From NCBI GenBank assembly GCA_964034945.1, contig OZ035960.1, positions 104,306,933 through 104,370,932 on the forward strand: a stretch of DNA of 64,000 bases, given 5' to 3'. The notes beneath the pieces are model-generated. The model did no database searches. It was not told the origin of the DNA and saw only the letters and a list, made by a program, of their open reading frames with translations. A program made the position numbers and the translations under genes. Positions 11,011-21,194 of this stretch are shown here, in pieces (the stretch's first letter is position 1; the number at the start of each line of letters is the position of its first letter). The DNA comes from Chrysopilus asiliformis. Taxonomy: Eukaryota; Arthropoda; Insecta; Diptera; Rhagionidae.

Positions 11011-12330
11011 AAGTCACAACATTGAACATAGAAAATTCCACAATAATTTTTACTGTATAGTTAAAATCGCTAGTTTCTAAATTTTTATACAAATCCCTAC
11101 CACGTCGATTTTCGATTAAAAAATAACTATTAAAATCGATGCCACAGAACTCCATAGCTAAGGATACATGAAAAGCATAAACTTTTGACAAAAAACTTGA
11201 TGTCAAATGATCTTTTTGTCAAATAGTCTATTTACAACATGTCGTTTTTGCTAAAGAAATATTACTTTTGCGAAATGGCTTCCGGCCATCAGGGAACACC
11301 CGATTATCTACCCTTTAATATTTCTTGTAAAATCATCTTACAATTTGACACCTCTTCGACAATGCTTCAATATTTTACAGACGCTGATTCGGTAAACGTA
11401 ATTCCCCCAATTACAGAACTAATAGAAAACATTTTTAATTAGCACAATTAAACAAAGCGTCTGTTATCAAAATTTAATACTAAAAACGTGTACAAATTAC
11501 TAATCTTATGGTAGTGAAAATTTTGTTCCTAAACAAGCATAAGTGGCACAAAATGAATCATCATCAAATAAATGCATCGTCTCATTAAAACTTTAACTGA
11601 AAACTTTTGAAAAGTGATTCATAACATTTGCAATTAAATATTTATTTTTTTAGAAATGCTTAAAAGTTTATCTTTTGTTAAATCGATAAATGTTTGACAA
11701 ATATTTACGCTCAGTTTGAGGAAAAATCGTTGCAAGGGGAGATTGCGAAATCTATAATCGCTGTTTGACAGTGATAAGTTTTTTTTTTTCTTTGTTTTGT
11801 GATAATTTATGTCAATTTCATCATCGGTTTATAATAGAATTTTCCTAGAAATTTTTCCTTTTCTAGGGTTGTTTTTAACAAAAACTGTGTTGGGAAATTG
11901 GAAAAAAACTGTGGGAAATTGTAAGTTTGAAACTAAAAAAAGTGTGAGGAAATCAGAATCACTCTTAAATGTAACAAAGAATAAATGCTTAATTGGCTTG
12001 AAATTTGCTTTGCTTAATAAAAAACAATTTTAACAAAGCATAATTTCAATACTTTGCAGATTTTTCTTGTAGTAAAAGCTTTTCAATGAAAACAAAATTT
12101 TTGGAATACACATCAGTAATGAAAACATTATCTTAAAATTAACAATGGGCGCTGCAATTCTAACTAACAAAATGCAAGTTAATTGCTTTTTACTTTCTTA
12201 TACGAAGTACAATGAAGTATCTATTGTATTTATAAAAAGTTTCGACCTCTTAATTTTGCTTAAACAGCATTTTCCGAGCACTTCTGTGTCGATTGGAGCA
12301 TTATTACAAAAATGTCTTTCAGTCTGTCAG
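11011..12330. other. AT-rich interval, no gene recognised
   Basis: Open frames of up to 139 codons occur by chance here and resemble nothing known. No dispersed repeat identified. Confidence 0.4.
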
Positions 12331-12337
12331 TCTGTTA

Positions 12338-12400
12338 AGCCTAGTTCATACTAACGATTGCAATTACGATTGCGATTACGATTGCGGTTACAATTATCCA
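12338..12400. repeat. CGATTGCAATTA-type short array
   Basis: GCCTAGTTCATACTAACGAT followed by TGCAATTACGATTGCGATTA and similar reiterations. Looks like one end of a MITE of the X/K type; the opposite end was not found. Confidence 0.4.
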
Positions 12401-12534
12401 AGGGGGAGCATATCCAAGACAAAATATTTAAAAAAGTTTATTAATTGACTGAAAGGAAAGTACATACCCACATACAAAACAAAATACATTTCGACATAAT
12501 ATTTAATAATTAACTTATTAACTTACGCTTGGAG

Positions 12535-12960
12535 CACAATGAACGCGAAACCAGCGCGAAACCAACGCAACTACAACGCTCTGAACTGTTAAAAATCTAG
12601 CGGCAGAGCACAATGGCAGCTCGTGAAGTAGTACAAGTGACATAATATAAAGTGGTATAAAGTTGGCAAAATTACAAAAATGGATAATTTTGAAGCGATA
12701 ACTTGCTTTGTTGGCCTTTATCTTTCTTATTTGCACTAAGGCTATCAATTTTTCCTCGAACGACATTTTTCCAACCTCACTTTATGAACTGTCAACGCAG
12801 AATTCTGCGGCAAAGTTAGAAGTTTGCAAACTTTTGCGTTGCGGTTATGTTGTAGCTGCGTTCTATACGTTCACTGTGCTCACTTCAAACAATTTGTGGG
12901 AACCAAACTTTTAAGTGACAGTTTCTGCGCCAGTTTCGCGTCGGTTTCGCCTTCATTGTG
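12535..12960. mobile_element. MITE L, 426 bp inverted-repeat element
   Basis: CACAATGAACGCGAAACCAG, continuing CGCGAAACC, at the left faces inverted CACAATGAAGGCGAAACCGA, continuing CGCGAAACT, at the right: about 34 bp with a handful of mismatches. GCGAAACC is reiterated within the ends. No target duplication could be fixed. Confidence 0.6.
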
Positions 12961-13129
12961 ATTTCAGGGTTAAAAAAACTTCTCGCGAATCCGCAAAAAT
13001 GACGCAAGAGCAATAAAAAGGCACCGGATTCTTGTTTTGTCAACGCTGAGGATCGGTGTTGCCAAATGTCAATAAATTACTGTTTTCTTGGTAATTTGTG
13101 TTTAAAATTAGGGTAGTAGTGTAGGTTTA

Positions 13130-13245
13130 GCGCCAAAATACTCAAATTACGTTATTATTGTATACATTTTATCGTATGCAGGGGGGCGCGATGACAATTT
13201 TGATTGAAAATTGGGCCGCGAATACTGAAAGGTTGAGAAACGCTG
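13130..13245 (-). mobile_element. hAT-type end, relic
   Basis: The minus strand from 13245 reads CAGCGTTTCTCAACCTTTCA, then GTATTCGCGGCCCAA. CAGNGTTTCTCAACC is a widespread hAT terminal motif (from memory). The opposite end was not found. Confidence 0.5.
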
Positions 13246-13252
13246 GTTTACA

Positions 13253-14165
13253 GGGATGGAATAGGATCGACTTTTGATCGGATTTTGTATAAAAAAAGTC
13301 ATGCTGTTCACAAACGATATTTTATTTTCTTACTAATTATAATTTTAACAAAATTAAACTATCTTCCGAAATCAGAATTCGGACACCACTAAGCAATTTT
13401 ATATTAGGCACTTCAATTTTTTATTAGGGATTAGGAATGTAAGCAATTCGATATTAGGCACTTCAATGGAGGCTATTGAATCGAAAGTCACAATTTTTAG
13501 AAATTTTATTTACTGAGAATTCGATTTTTATCAAATAAATAACATTTTAAATAAGCAATTTATACGAATTAAAGATTATTTCGCAACGTTCTGTCTTTGT
13601 AAATATTGAGAGTTGATGACTTTTAAACATATTAATTTTTTGTAAATATTGAAAAAGTAATAAAGATTACATGCTCGTATAAAAGCAATGATAACGAAAT
13701 CGTGGGTCTTTCAATCCGGATGAAATAAAATTTTCACAGAAAACTTTTCGTGAAATTATGACAGTCTGGCAATTGTTACAATAATCTTATTGTATCTGTT
13801 TTTATTTGGTACTTTTCCTAGCTAGGGAAATCCCAAACCCATCAGAACCGACACTGTATTGCGTCAAAACAAGAAAAACCCCTACGGATGGAATGTATGT
13901 GATTAATTGCATATTTTGTGGGTGATTTTAATACACGCATAGGCCATAGCTTATTTTTTTATACGTTGATAGTTATTAACCAATGCGTAAATTGGTCTTA
14001 ACAAACATTAAGCCGGACCTTAACTCTCGTCAGGTAGGAGGCACTTTCTGTTGTGATGTTTCGAGATTAAACGCTTTTCTTTGTGAATTTTGAAAAAAAC
14101 CAGAGGTATTTGGGGAGGCAGGGTCGTTGAGTAGCATTGATTGTCTATAGCATAGTATCATTCTA
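13253..14165. other. AT-rich interval, no gene recognised
   Basis: GCAATTTTATATTAGGCACTTCAA and a close variant occur twice near 13395-13465; otherwise nothing. Confidence 0.4.
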
Positions 14166-14795
14166 AGCTGACTCAATTTCACAATCGATTGTTCACTCGA
14201 CTTGCCACTCAATTTAATTTCTACACTCAGAAAAATGTCCAGGTCAACTTTTTGTCAGGTTAACTCTGACCTTACAGAGGTGTCTGTAAGCCAGCTAGCG
14301 GTCAGAGTTAACCTATCTAAGGTCAACTCGTGCAGCTCCCAATGCCCTACTTCACCTGCTGGTGGCTTAATTTCAGAATCTCTCCCACCGCAGGTCAACT
14401 CAGTTTTACTTGCCCACATGCAGGCGAACGCGCGCCTCCCCGAGGCCAATTACGCCGTATGTAGGTCGTCGAGTTAGCCTCCATTTTTCTGAGTGTACAC
14501 GGTTTTTCACTCAAATTCAACCCGATTCTCCAGTTCATTCTATATTCAAATTCAACTCGACTATCCACTCGATTTAATAGTCGAATTATATTCTAAAAAT
14601 TAGGACTCGAATTCAGCTCGATTTTCCAGTCAAATTCCACTTGATTTTTAGTCGATTTTCCACTCATTTTATAACTTGATTTTTCACTTCATCTTCCACT
14701 GAATTTTCCTTTTAACTTCTAGACTCGAATCAATTTTCTTGATTCTATACTTGAATTCAATTCGATTTTCCACTCAATTTTACGCCTGATAGGGT
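14166..14795. repeat. Degenerate array of TCGAATTCAACTCGATTTTCC-like units, split by E1
   Basis: Diverged 20-30 bp units (CACTCAATTTAATTTC, AATTCAGCTCGATTTTCCAG, TCAATTCGATTTTCCACTC) lie on both sides of the MITE at 14224-14495. Confidence 0.6.
14224..14495 (+). mobile_element. MITE E1, 272 bp, TA target
   Basis: Ends CACTCAGAAAAATG and CATTTTTCTGAGTG with TA on both sides (14222-14223, 14496-14497). Nearly identical, in opposite orientation and of equal length, to E2 at 39872-40143. Internal GTCAGAGTTAACCT and its complement add further pairing. The open frame across it reflects the recent copy and is not a gene. Confidence 0.85.
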
Positions 14796-15074
14796 TGCCA
14801 TAACAAATTTTAGAAAACTAGGACTTATGAGCGACAGATCGTTGACGTAGCGATTAAAACTCAGGTCACCCTTAAAATATTTAAAAAACGCCTTAAGGTC
14901 AAAAGTAAGTCGAAACCATTTATTTTATTATAATAAACGCATATCTTGAAATTTCTGTTTTTTCTCTCTTTAGATTAAATATAAAAAAAATGAAAGCAAA
15001 AAAATAAACAAAAAGAAATGCGCGGCAAGCAAACCATTTGAATGAAAAACACATCCCATAGTTGGCGTTTATTT

Positions 15075-15690
15075 GTGTAGGAGAGAGGGAAACGAGTGGT
15101 CTGATTCGATTTTGATGTATGGAAAGGTTATGTAAAATCATATTCTAAACAGATTTTGCCTTTATAAATTTTTCAATACGACTCACTGTTTTCGAGAAAA
15201 AAAGTATTAAATTTGTATGGTGCTGGAGGGAAGATATGTCTAACTCGATTTTCATGTATAGATAAATAAATAAAATCATATCGTCGGCTAAGAGTGAAAT
15301 TGTGCTAAGTCCATTTGGTATAATTTTCCCGAAGAGCAATGAAAACCTTGTTAAATCGTTTTAATTCTCTTTCAATAACACTGAGTTTTCTTTAAATGAG
15401 AAAAAATGGGCTCAGTTTTCTTTAAATAAAACTCTGTTTTCTTTAAATGAAAATTAAAATGATTTAACAAGGCTCTTCTGTCAAATTTGGTATAATGGAC
15501 TTAGCACAATTTCACTTTTAGCCGACGATATTTTAAACAAAATAAAATTTTCGATACGATGCACATTTTTCGAGAAAATAGGAAAAAAGTACTCCATTTA
15601 TATAAGACAGGAGGGAACCAGTGGTCCGTTTGGATTTTTATGTATGGGTGAGTTATGTGAAATCCTATTCTAAACTATTCTAGACGATTG
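15075..15690 (-). mobile_element. Family A copy A3, interrupted by MITE S
   Basis: A monomer words (GATTTTGATGTATGG, ATCATATTCTAAACAGATTT, ACGACTCACTGTTTTCGAG, ACGATGCACATTTTTCGAG) lie on both sides of S; removing S restores AAATCATATTTTAAAC as in other copies. Confidence 0.7.
15281..15528. mobile_element. MITE S, 248 bp, TA (or ATAT) target
   Basis: TCGTCGGCTAAGAGTGAAAT, continuing TGTGCTAAGTCCA, faces an inverted copy with one mismatch across 33 bp; further in, CCTTGTTAAATC.TTTTAATT pairs again. Flanking sequence allows TA (15279-15280, 15529-15530) or ATAT. Confidence 0.8.
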
Positions 15691-15910
15691 CCGCGAAACT
15701 TCGCACACAGATTCGCTCACTAAGAAACGGTTTTACTAAATTCGAAACGGAAAGGTCCTGAAAGGATAACGCAAATATACTTTTTTCCCATTTCTCATCA
15801 GAAAAACTGCCATTAGGGAGCTTGTGAGGTCGTTGCGCACGAATCTGGCGTTAGAATTTCAAAATTCGAGATGGGAGGTCCTGTAAAGGCAACACAAATA
15901 TTCTTTTCCC
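15691..15910 (-). repeat. Family J-like segment (J3)
   Basis: On the minus strand it carries GGACCTTTCCG, CAACGACCTCACAAG and AAAAGAATATTTGTGTTGCC, aligning with the monomers of J1 and J2. Confidence 0.5.
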
Positions 15911-16305
15911 CATTTTTGGAACCAGGGGATTTTTTAAGCTAGTGGGTTTTTTGAAACTAGGTTGTTTTTTGAAATTAGCGGCTTTTTCAAACTAAGAGGT
16001 TTTTTGAAACTAGGGGTTTTTTCAAACCAAGGAATTTTTTGAAACTAGTGGTTTTTTGAAACTACACAGAAAAAAATAATTTTGTATTATTTACAAAATG
16101 GGTTTAACAAAAAAAAATTCGTAAATATTACTGAAGTTTTGTATATACTTCGTAATATTAACAAATATTTTTTCGTATAGTTACTAAAATTTGTTAATAT
16201 TACGAAGTAATACAAAACTTCAGTAATATTTACGAATTTTTTTTTGTTAAACCAATTATTTTTTTCTGTGTAGGGGATTTTTTGAAACTAGGAGGTTTTC
16301 GGGAC
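15911..16305 (+). repeat. Array of 17-18 bp TTTTTTGAAACTAGGGG units, split by MITE D
   Basis: Nine or ten units such as GAGGTTTTTTGAAACTAG and GGAATTTTTTGAAACTAG, in tandem, with D inserted after a ..GAAACTA. Confidence 0.8.
16065..16270. mobile_element. MITE D, 206-bp hairpin, TA target
   Basis: Almost entirely palindromic: CACAGAAAAAAATAATT and its inverse at the ends, then TTCGTAAATATTACTGAAG and TACTTCGTAATATTAACAAA paired around the centre. TA on both sides (16063-16064, 16271-16272). The neighbouring array unit GAAACTAGGGG is the expected empty site. Confidence 0.85.
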
Positions 16306-16466
16306 CGCTGATCACGAATCTTATGTTAGAATATCAAAATTCTTCCGTTTCGAATGGAGGAATAAAAAATTTGTTTTTCCAAGTTTGTAAGTTGTTTCTT
16401 TGTTTTTTGGTGCTATAAAACTTATACAGGAAACTTGAACCAGGGAACGACGGGTATGCAAGCTAG
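16306..16466 (+). mobile_element. Helitron-like 3' end of H type
   Basis: Ends CCAGGGAACGACGGGTATGC, AAGCTAG, followed by T: a weak hairpin, then CTAG, as in H2. The 5' part is a J-like sequence and the array; the true 5' end is not identified. Confidence 0.5.
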
Positions 16467-16488
16467 TACTTTAATAAAGTAAATAGTA

Positions 16489-17097
16489 CCAGGAAGACCG
16501 AGCCATGCTCGGCGACCTCAAAATCCTACTTTTGCTGATTTTTGGGGAAAAACTAAATTCACATTATCTTTACAGAGCTTTTCCAGAGTTTTTAAATTCC
16601 CGACCTAGAAAGCTAGAACTAAAACTAACGCGCGATAACAAAATTTCATAGAAATCGGCTGACTGGTTATTGAGTAATCGCTGTCACCGATTTTTGAAAC
16701 GTTGTTTTTAGAGACCAGGTGAGGGTTATCGAGGGGAGGGAAAAGTCAGGTTTGTAGTGCAAAAATCGAAAGCCCTTAGCGCGCTTAGTAATACTGTAAA
16801 GTTTCATTAAGATCGGACCACCCAATTCGAAGATACCAGGCCAGGGGTATCGAGTGGAGGGAAAAGTCAGGTTTGTAGTAAAAAAAATCGAAAGCCCTCA
16901 GCCCCCTTAGTAATACTGTAATGTTTCATTAAGATCGGACCAGCCAATTCGAAGATAACAGGCGAGGGGTATCGAGGGGAATTTTCTCAGAGGTCGGTTT
17001 TTTGTCCCCGAAAATCACCAGTCACCAAGTTTCGTGGAAATCGTTAGACGGGTTTTCGAGATCGTTGTGCAAACATTCCTCGTATTATATTATAGGA
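16489..17097 (-). mobile_element. Helitron-like family I, copy I1, 609 bp
   Basis: Minus strand: 5' TCCTATAATATAATACGAGG, 3' hairpin CCGAGCATGGCTCGG followed by TCTTCCTGG, inserted between A and T. A 5' TC, a hairpin and CTRR with A|T insertion are Helitron hallmarks. Inside are two 121-bp tandem units (GGGTATCGAGGGGAGGG..CAATTCGAAGATA). No Rep/helicase. Its end is 53 bp from the Fur1 splice boundary. Confidence 0.75.
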
Positions 17098-17143
17098 TAA
17101 GAAAGTTAAGAAAAAGAACGCAAAAATAAAAGTATTTAAAATT

Positions 17144-17150
17144 GACTAAC
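17144..17150 (-). promoter_or_regulatory. Splice donor of Fur1 coding exon 1
   Basis: On the minus strand the exon ends AAG and is followed by GTTAGTC. The boundary falls exactly where similarity to the furin propeptide (GFINLGK) stops, and reading past it gives VSQF and a stop. Confidence 0.75.
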
Positions 17151-17759
17151 CTTTCCCAAATTAATGAATCCATGATCCTCGGCGACACGATCAGCTAATC
17201 CGGTATCACCATTTGGTATATGTACAGCCCATGTTGGTGTAAAATGACCGTTTGTATGGCTATCATAATCAGGTAACGATGTCGATCGTTCAATTGAACT
17301 GTACTGATTTTGATCAATATTACTTATCCATTCATTATCGGCGGCAACAATCACAAATATATTATTACTTAATAATAAACTCAATTGTATAAATAGAATA
17401 AAAACGGCTAACAATTTACAAAATGCAATTATTAAATTACGACGCATTAATATTGAAATTATCACTAGGATTTCTTTAACGAAATGCGATCGCATTTTAA
17501 TTAAAAAACTTTTTACGTTATCACGATGATCACGGTTATAATAATATTGATTATTATTATTATTATTATTATTTTTATTCGTACTACTATCTGTATTAGT
17601 ATTAATATTTTTACAATTATTATTATTATTATTATTTCGTATTAGTTTTTTATTATTATTATTTAATCTTTGATGACCGAATTTATTGCCACCAATGATG
17701 TTACTAACACCATAGTCGGTGGCATCATTTTTGGTCCATCGTACTACGTCACTGGTCAT
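17151..17759 (-). CDS. Fur1: Furin-like protease 1, first coding exon (partial gene)
   Basis: Encodes the N-terminal 203 residues of a furin-type proprotein convertase, a secretory-pathway subtilisin-like endoprotease cutting after basic residues. Seen: start MTSDVVRWTK, which resembles the Drosophila Fur1 N-terminus as I remember it; Asn tracts at residues 33-36, 42-48 and 63-70 from AAT-type repeats; hydrophobic segments at about 97-104 and 109-139 (signal anchor); then the propeptide start at 173-203 (FTPTWAVHIPNG, DRVAEDHGFINLG), matching the furin motif TNTWAV...ADRVA.KHGFLNLGQ. The frame stays open for only four codons past Lys203, and AAG is followed by GTTAGT, a good splice donor at 17150, phase 0. 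The catalytic and P domains are not in this exon and I found no later exon at lower coordinates, so the gene probably continues beyond the left edge through a long intron. Fur2 is less likely given the start sequence. Confidence 0.85.
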
Positions 17760-19780
17760 CTTTCAAAGAAAATATTTAACTGTTTATTTTACAATTTTAA
17801 ACGCCAGAATACCCCCCACAAATATCGCAATTTGAAAAATGTTCCTTATTTAAACATGCACCGCGATATAGTCGCGTCTAGGTTACCTGGCCTGGCTGGC
17901 TTCTAGTGAAAAATCTTACGTCAACCTTTATTTCACTTGTTTCAACAATTCACGCTATTAGATAAATTTTTTCTTTCTTGCTTCTCTTTAAGTTCTCTCA
18001 CTCTTTATTAATGGCAAAAATCAACATTGATTGAAAGTGATAAATAAAAAAAATTACTTTTCGTCACAACAAACACTTTGATAACTTAATTAGCATTACT
18101 TATCGACTCAAATAGTATGAAGCTACGCAAACACAAAAAACATATATTAATTTTTTTTTTTTTGATAAAATTTGCGCTTTTTTTTAGACGTTATGAACAT
18201 AAAAAAAAGTGAAAATCGATCGAATAAACACGATGATCACCGAAGATTCGAATCAGATCGATGATCTTCGACGGTATGTGGAATGCGTAGGGATGATTCG
18301 TGTAGCGTGGGTCCAAACCAAATAAAAACGAAAAGTCCAACCGATCGAGAATTTTAGTCGAGCAACAGCAACATATCGTTCCAGAACCAATGGCGATTGA
18401 CACAAGACTGACTGATATTTTATCGCTGTCGTACTTAAAAAGTGTGTTTATAAATTATTTTCACTGCGTTGCCATTAGCGATTACGATTATCACAAAATT
18501 TGATTCGAATTTTATCACGTTGTGGCTGGTGGTGGTGACGACGACGACGACGACCACTCGTTACCAGTCGATTATTCGTCAAATTAATTTTTTTTTTTAA
18601 AACTGCGATACCGAATTCGATAATGTTTTACTGTAAAAGATTTTCCCCGTGTCTGAAAATCGAATTTCCCCGATGTTTTTCACCTTTGCTCTCTTTGGAC
18701 AAAAATCGATTTTTCCCAATATTATTATTTTCGTTAATTAATTCCACTAGCGTCGGAAAATTTGCGGTGAACTACGAAAAAAGAAAATAACCAAAAACCG
18801 AATTTTTCGTGAGCAAATTTCTTTATCTCATACTTGAAAGATTAATTTTTCTTGCGGTTGTTTCTTATGCGAAATAGACTTTCATTTTATTTAATCCAAC
18901 TTTTCTTGAATTCTGCAACAAAACATTGAAGAACGTAGGAAAAAAAAACTCGCCTAGCGTTGGAAATTCTTTCGAATAGTATGGTGGAAATTCCTTAATC
19001 CCAAATATCTGATGAATCGGATTATTTGATGGTTATTATGTTGACGAAAAAAAATAAATAAATTATTTTCGTGCGTTGAATATTTGTGCAATGTTATTAG
19101 AAAAAATTTTCCGGTGAAAATTCAAGCAAGTTCTTTCGGTTTCATGGCTATTTCGTAGTATTTGTAAATGAATATTTCCCTCTGGCTGTTATCATCTTGA
19201 ATTGAATTTTCGCCTAATACTATGATGATTATGGTTGTAAGTAATACACGTTCCACACATTTTCCACAATTTTAATTAATTTGTTCTATGAAATCTTTCC
19301 TTTCCAAAATATTAACATTCTTAGGAAAAATTTTGCAGTAAATCCTATCCGTCTAATTTCGGCTCGTACGAAATTTGGACCTCTGATCTCATCTGAAATG
19401 GAAAAAGGGAAAAAAAAGTTTCAAATAAATGCTAGTGAATAAAATTGATTGTATTTACGTTCGTTATCGCAAAAGTTACACACAAAAAAATAGGAAAATA
19501 ATCGTAAATTCCGCAGAAAACCACATTTGCCGATAAATTTGAACTAATTATGATTTCTGATAAGTGATAACCCATAAAGTGTTGATTTTGTGATGTTATT
19601 TACATAATTGTTATTACATTTTCTCAAATGTTATAGAAATTATATGGTAATAAAACATATTTAGTTTATGGAACAGAAAAAAAAATCAATATTTTTTTTA
19701 AATATCCGAAAATGTAGAAACAGAAATATTGAAAAAGTGGAGAAAAACACCACAGTTATGCTGAAAAGTTATTTGATTCG
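17760..19780 (-). other. Upstream/5'UTR region of Fur1, mostly single-copy
   Basis: About 2 kb with no CDS and none of the dispersed repeat families seen elsewhere. On the minus strand there is an initiator-like TCAGTC repeated at about 18406-18415 and a TATAAA at 18447-18452. The spacing (39-43 nt) is wider than usual, so this is only a candidate promoter. A GAC/GGT trinucleotide tract lies at 18525-18557. The 5'UTR of Fur1 probably lies here, but I cannot place its start or any 5' intron. Confidence 0.4.
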
Positions 19781-19782
19781 TA

Positions 19783-20172
19783 CACGGTAAAAACTGGAGT
19801 CTAATTTTTTTTAACTTTTCTCCTCTATTTTTTAAACTTTTGAAAGTTTAGTGCAATTTTAAACTATTTTCTCTATATTTAAAACTTTAAAAGTTTATGA
19901 ATATTTTTTAAGCATTCCAGTCTAAATTTAAGACTCGGACATCTTAAACTTAAACCGCAAGGTTTTAATTTGAGAATTTTTAGAAATTTGGAACTAATTT
20001 TTAAACTATTTTAGACTAAAATTTAAATTTTAATACCTTAAATTTAGACCGGATAATACTATTTAAAATTTGAAAATAATTTCAAACTTTTAAGTTTGGT
20101 TTTTAGGCTCAAAAAGGTGTTGACCTATATGTAGGAAAAAAGTCTAAAAATTAGACTTTATTTTTTAGCGTG
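19783..20172. mobile_element. MITE Q, 390 bp, TA target
   Basis: CACGGTAAAAACTGGAGTCT and inverted CACGCTAAAAAATAAAGTCT, each followed by AATTTTT, with TA on both sides (19781-19782, 20173-20174). The interior is made of AAATTTTAAACTTTTAAAGTTT-like reiterations. Confidence 0.75.
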
Positions 20173-20234
20173 TACGAAAATAACAGGATTTGTGATAGTC
20201 TAATTTTCTTTGATGCTTCTCCTTCCCTCTTCCA

Positions 20235-20340
20235 TTTTTCCCCTCCTTTTTCCTTTTTCCTTTTTCCTTTTTCCTTTTTCCTTTTTCTTTTCCTCTATCC
20301 TCTATCCTCTATCCTCTATCCTCTTTCTCTTTCCGCTTCT
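20235..20340 (+). repeat. TTTTTCC and TCCTCTA short tandem arrays
   Basis: Seven-base TTTTTCC units to about 20290, then TCCTCTA-type units. Confidence 0.85.
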
Positions 20341-20660
20341 CCCTGAAAAGTCTACTTTTTCCGGCTTATTATCAACTTTTTCCAAAAAAGGCCACTTTCG
20401 CGAAAAAAAGGCAACTTTTCCCGAAAAAAATCAATTTTTCCCGAAAAAAGGTCTATTTTTCCCGAAAAAAAGTCTGTTTTTCCGGATAAAAGACTTCTGG
20501 ACAAAAATAAACGGACAAAAGTCTGAAAATAAAATGGACCGTTATCTGAAAACTTCCGGATCAATTATTATTCGAACAATTGTCCATTTGACTTTCAGAC
20601 CTTTTTCCTGAATTTTTTCCCGGACAAAAGTCCACTTTTTCATAAAAAAGACCCGCAACC
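20341..20660 (+). repeat. Degenerate 20-25 bp array (AAAAGTCTACTTTTTCCGG)
   Basis: Units like TTTTCCCGAAAAAAGGTCTA and ACAAAAGTCTGAAAATAAAA repeat with divergence. The open frames here are Phe/Lys-rich by-products. Confidence 0.7.
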
Positions 20661-20859
20661 AATATTCTTGGCGATTGTGAGGCGTAGTCTGCTTTTTTCA
20701 GGACTTTTCCGGGATGGTCCATATAATCAACATACAGAACTGTGCTTCCGTATTAAAGTTTCGATCCTTAACCTTTAGACTGCCGGGGTGGCCCCGAACA
20801 GGGCCACATGCAGTTTGCGGCGATTCCACGGAATATGTAGTTTTCAAATATATAACAAA
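20661..20859 (+). mobile_element. Possible piggyBac-like end next to H2
   Basis: TTAACCTTTAGACTGCCGGG, continuing GTGGCC, at 20769 recalls a TTAA-flanked piggyBac terminus (CCCTTTGCCTGCC type, from memory). The rest appears cut by H2. No partner end found. Confidence 0.35.
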
Positions 20860-21194
20860 CTAGCTTGCATACCCGTCGTTGCCGGGTTAAAATTTTTCAA
20901 TTTTTCTTTGATGGTCTATGTTGGAGCTAAATTTCAGGCCAATCGGTTCAGTAGTTTCGCCGCGAAAGAGTAACATAGCGCAAAAACTAAGTTTCGAAAT
21001 CACTTTACCTCCTCCCCTTACTCCCCCCACCCGTAGCGCTACTTTTTCGTATGCCTATGTTGGAACCAGAGCTACCACAGACACTCATGCGAAATTTCAA
21101 GTCAATCGGTTCAGCCGTTTTTGCATGAAAGAGGAACAGACAGACAGACAGACAGGCAGACAGACACCAACTCATTTTTTTTATATATTAGTAT
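20860..21194 (-). mobile_element. Helitron-like family H, copy H2
   Basis: Minus strand: ATACTAATATATAAAA at the start, CAGACAGACA-type tract, two GGTTCAGNNGTTT-bearing units, and a 3' end with hairpin CCCGGCAACGACGGG, ATGCAAG and CTAG followed by T. Confidence 0.7.

Noticed and set aside
14202..14477. 91-codon frame conserved in E1 and E2
   Set aside because: Conservation follows from two very similar 272-bp MITE copies; the frame spans inverted repeats and has no recognisable domain.
1..17150. Further Fur1 exons in the window
   Set aside because: I looked for the continuation of the propeptide and catalytic motifs among minus-strand frames and found none; short exons could still be missed by eye.
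18406..18452. TATA + Inr promoter for Fur1
   Set aside because: Spacing of 39-43 nt is too wide and no DPE lies at +28; kept only as a weak candidate in the upstream-region entry.
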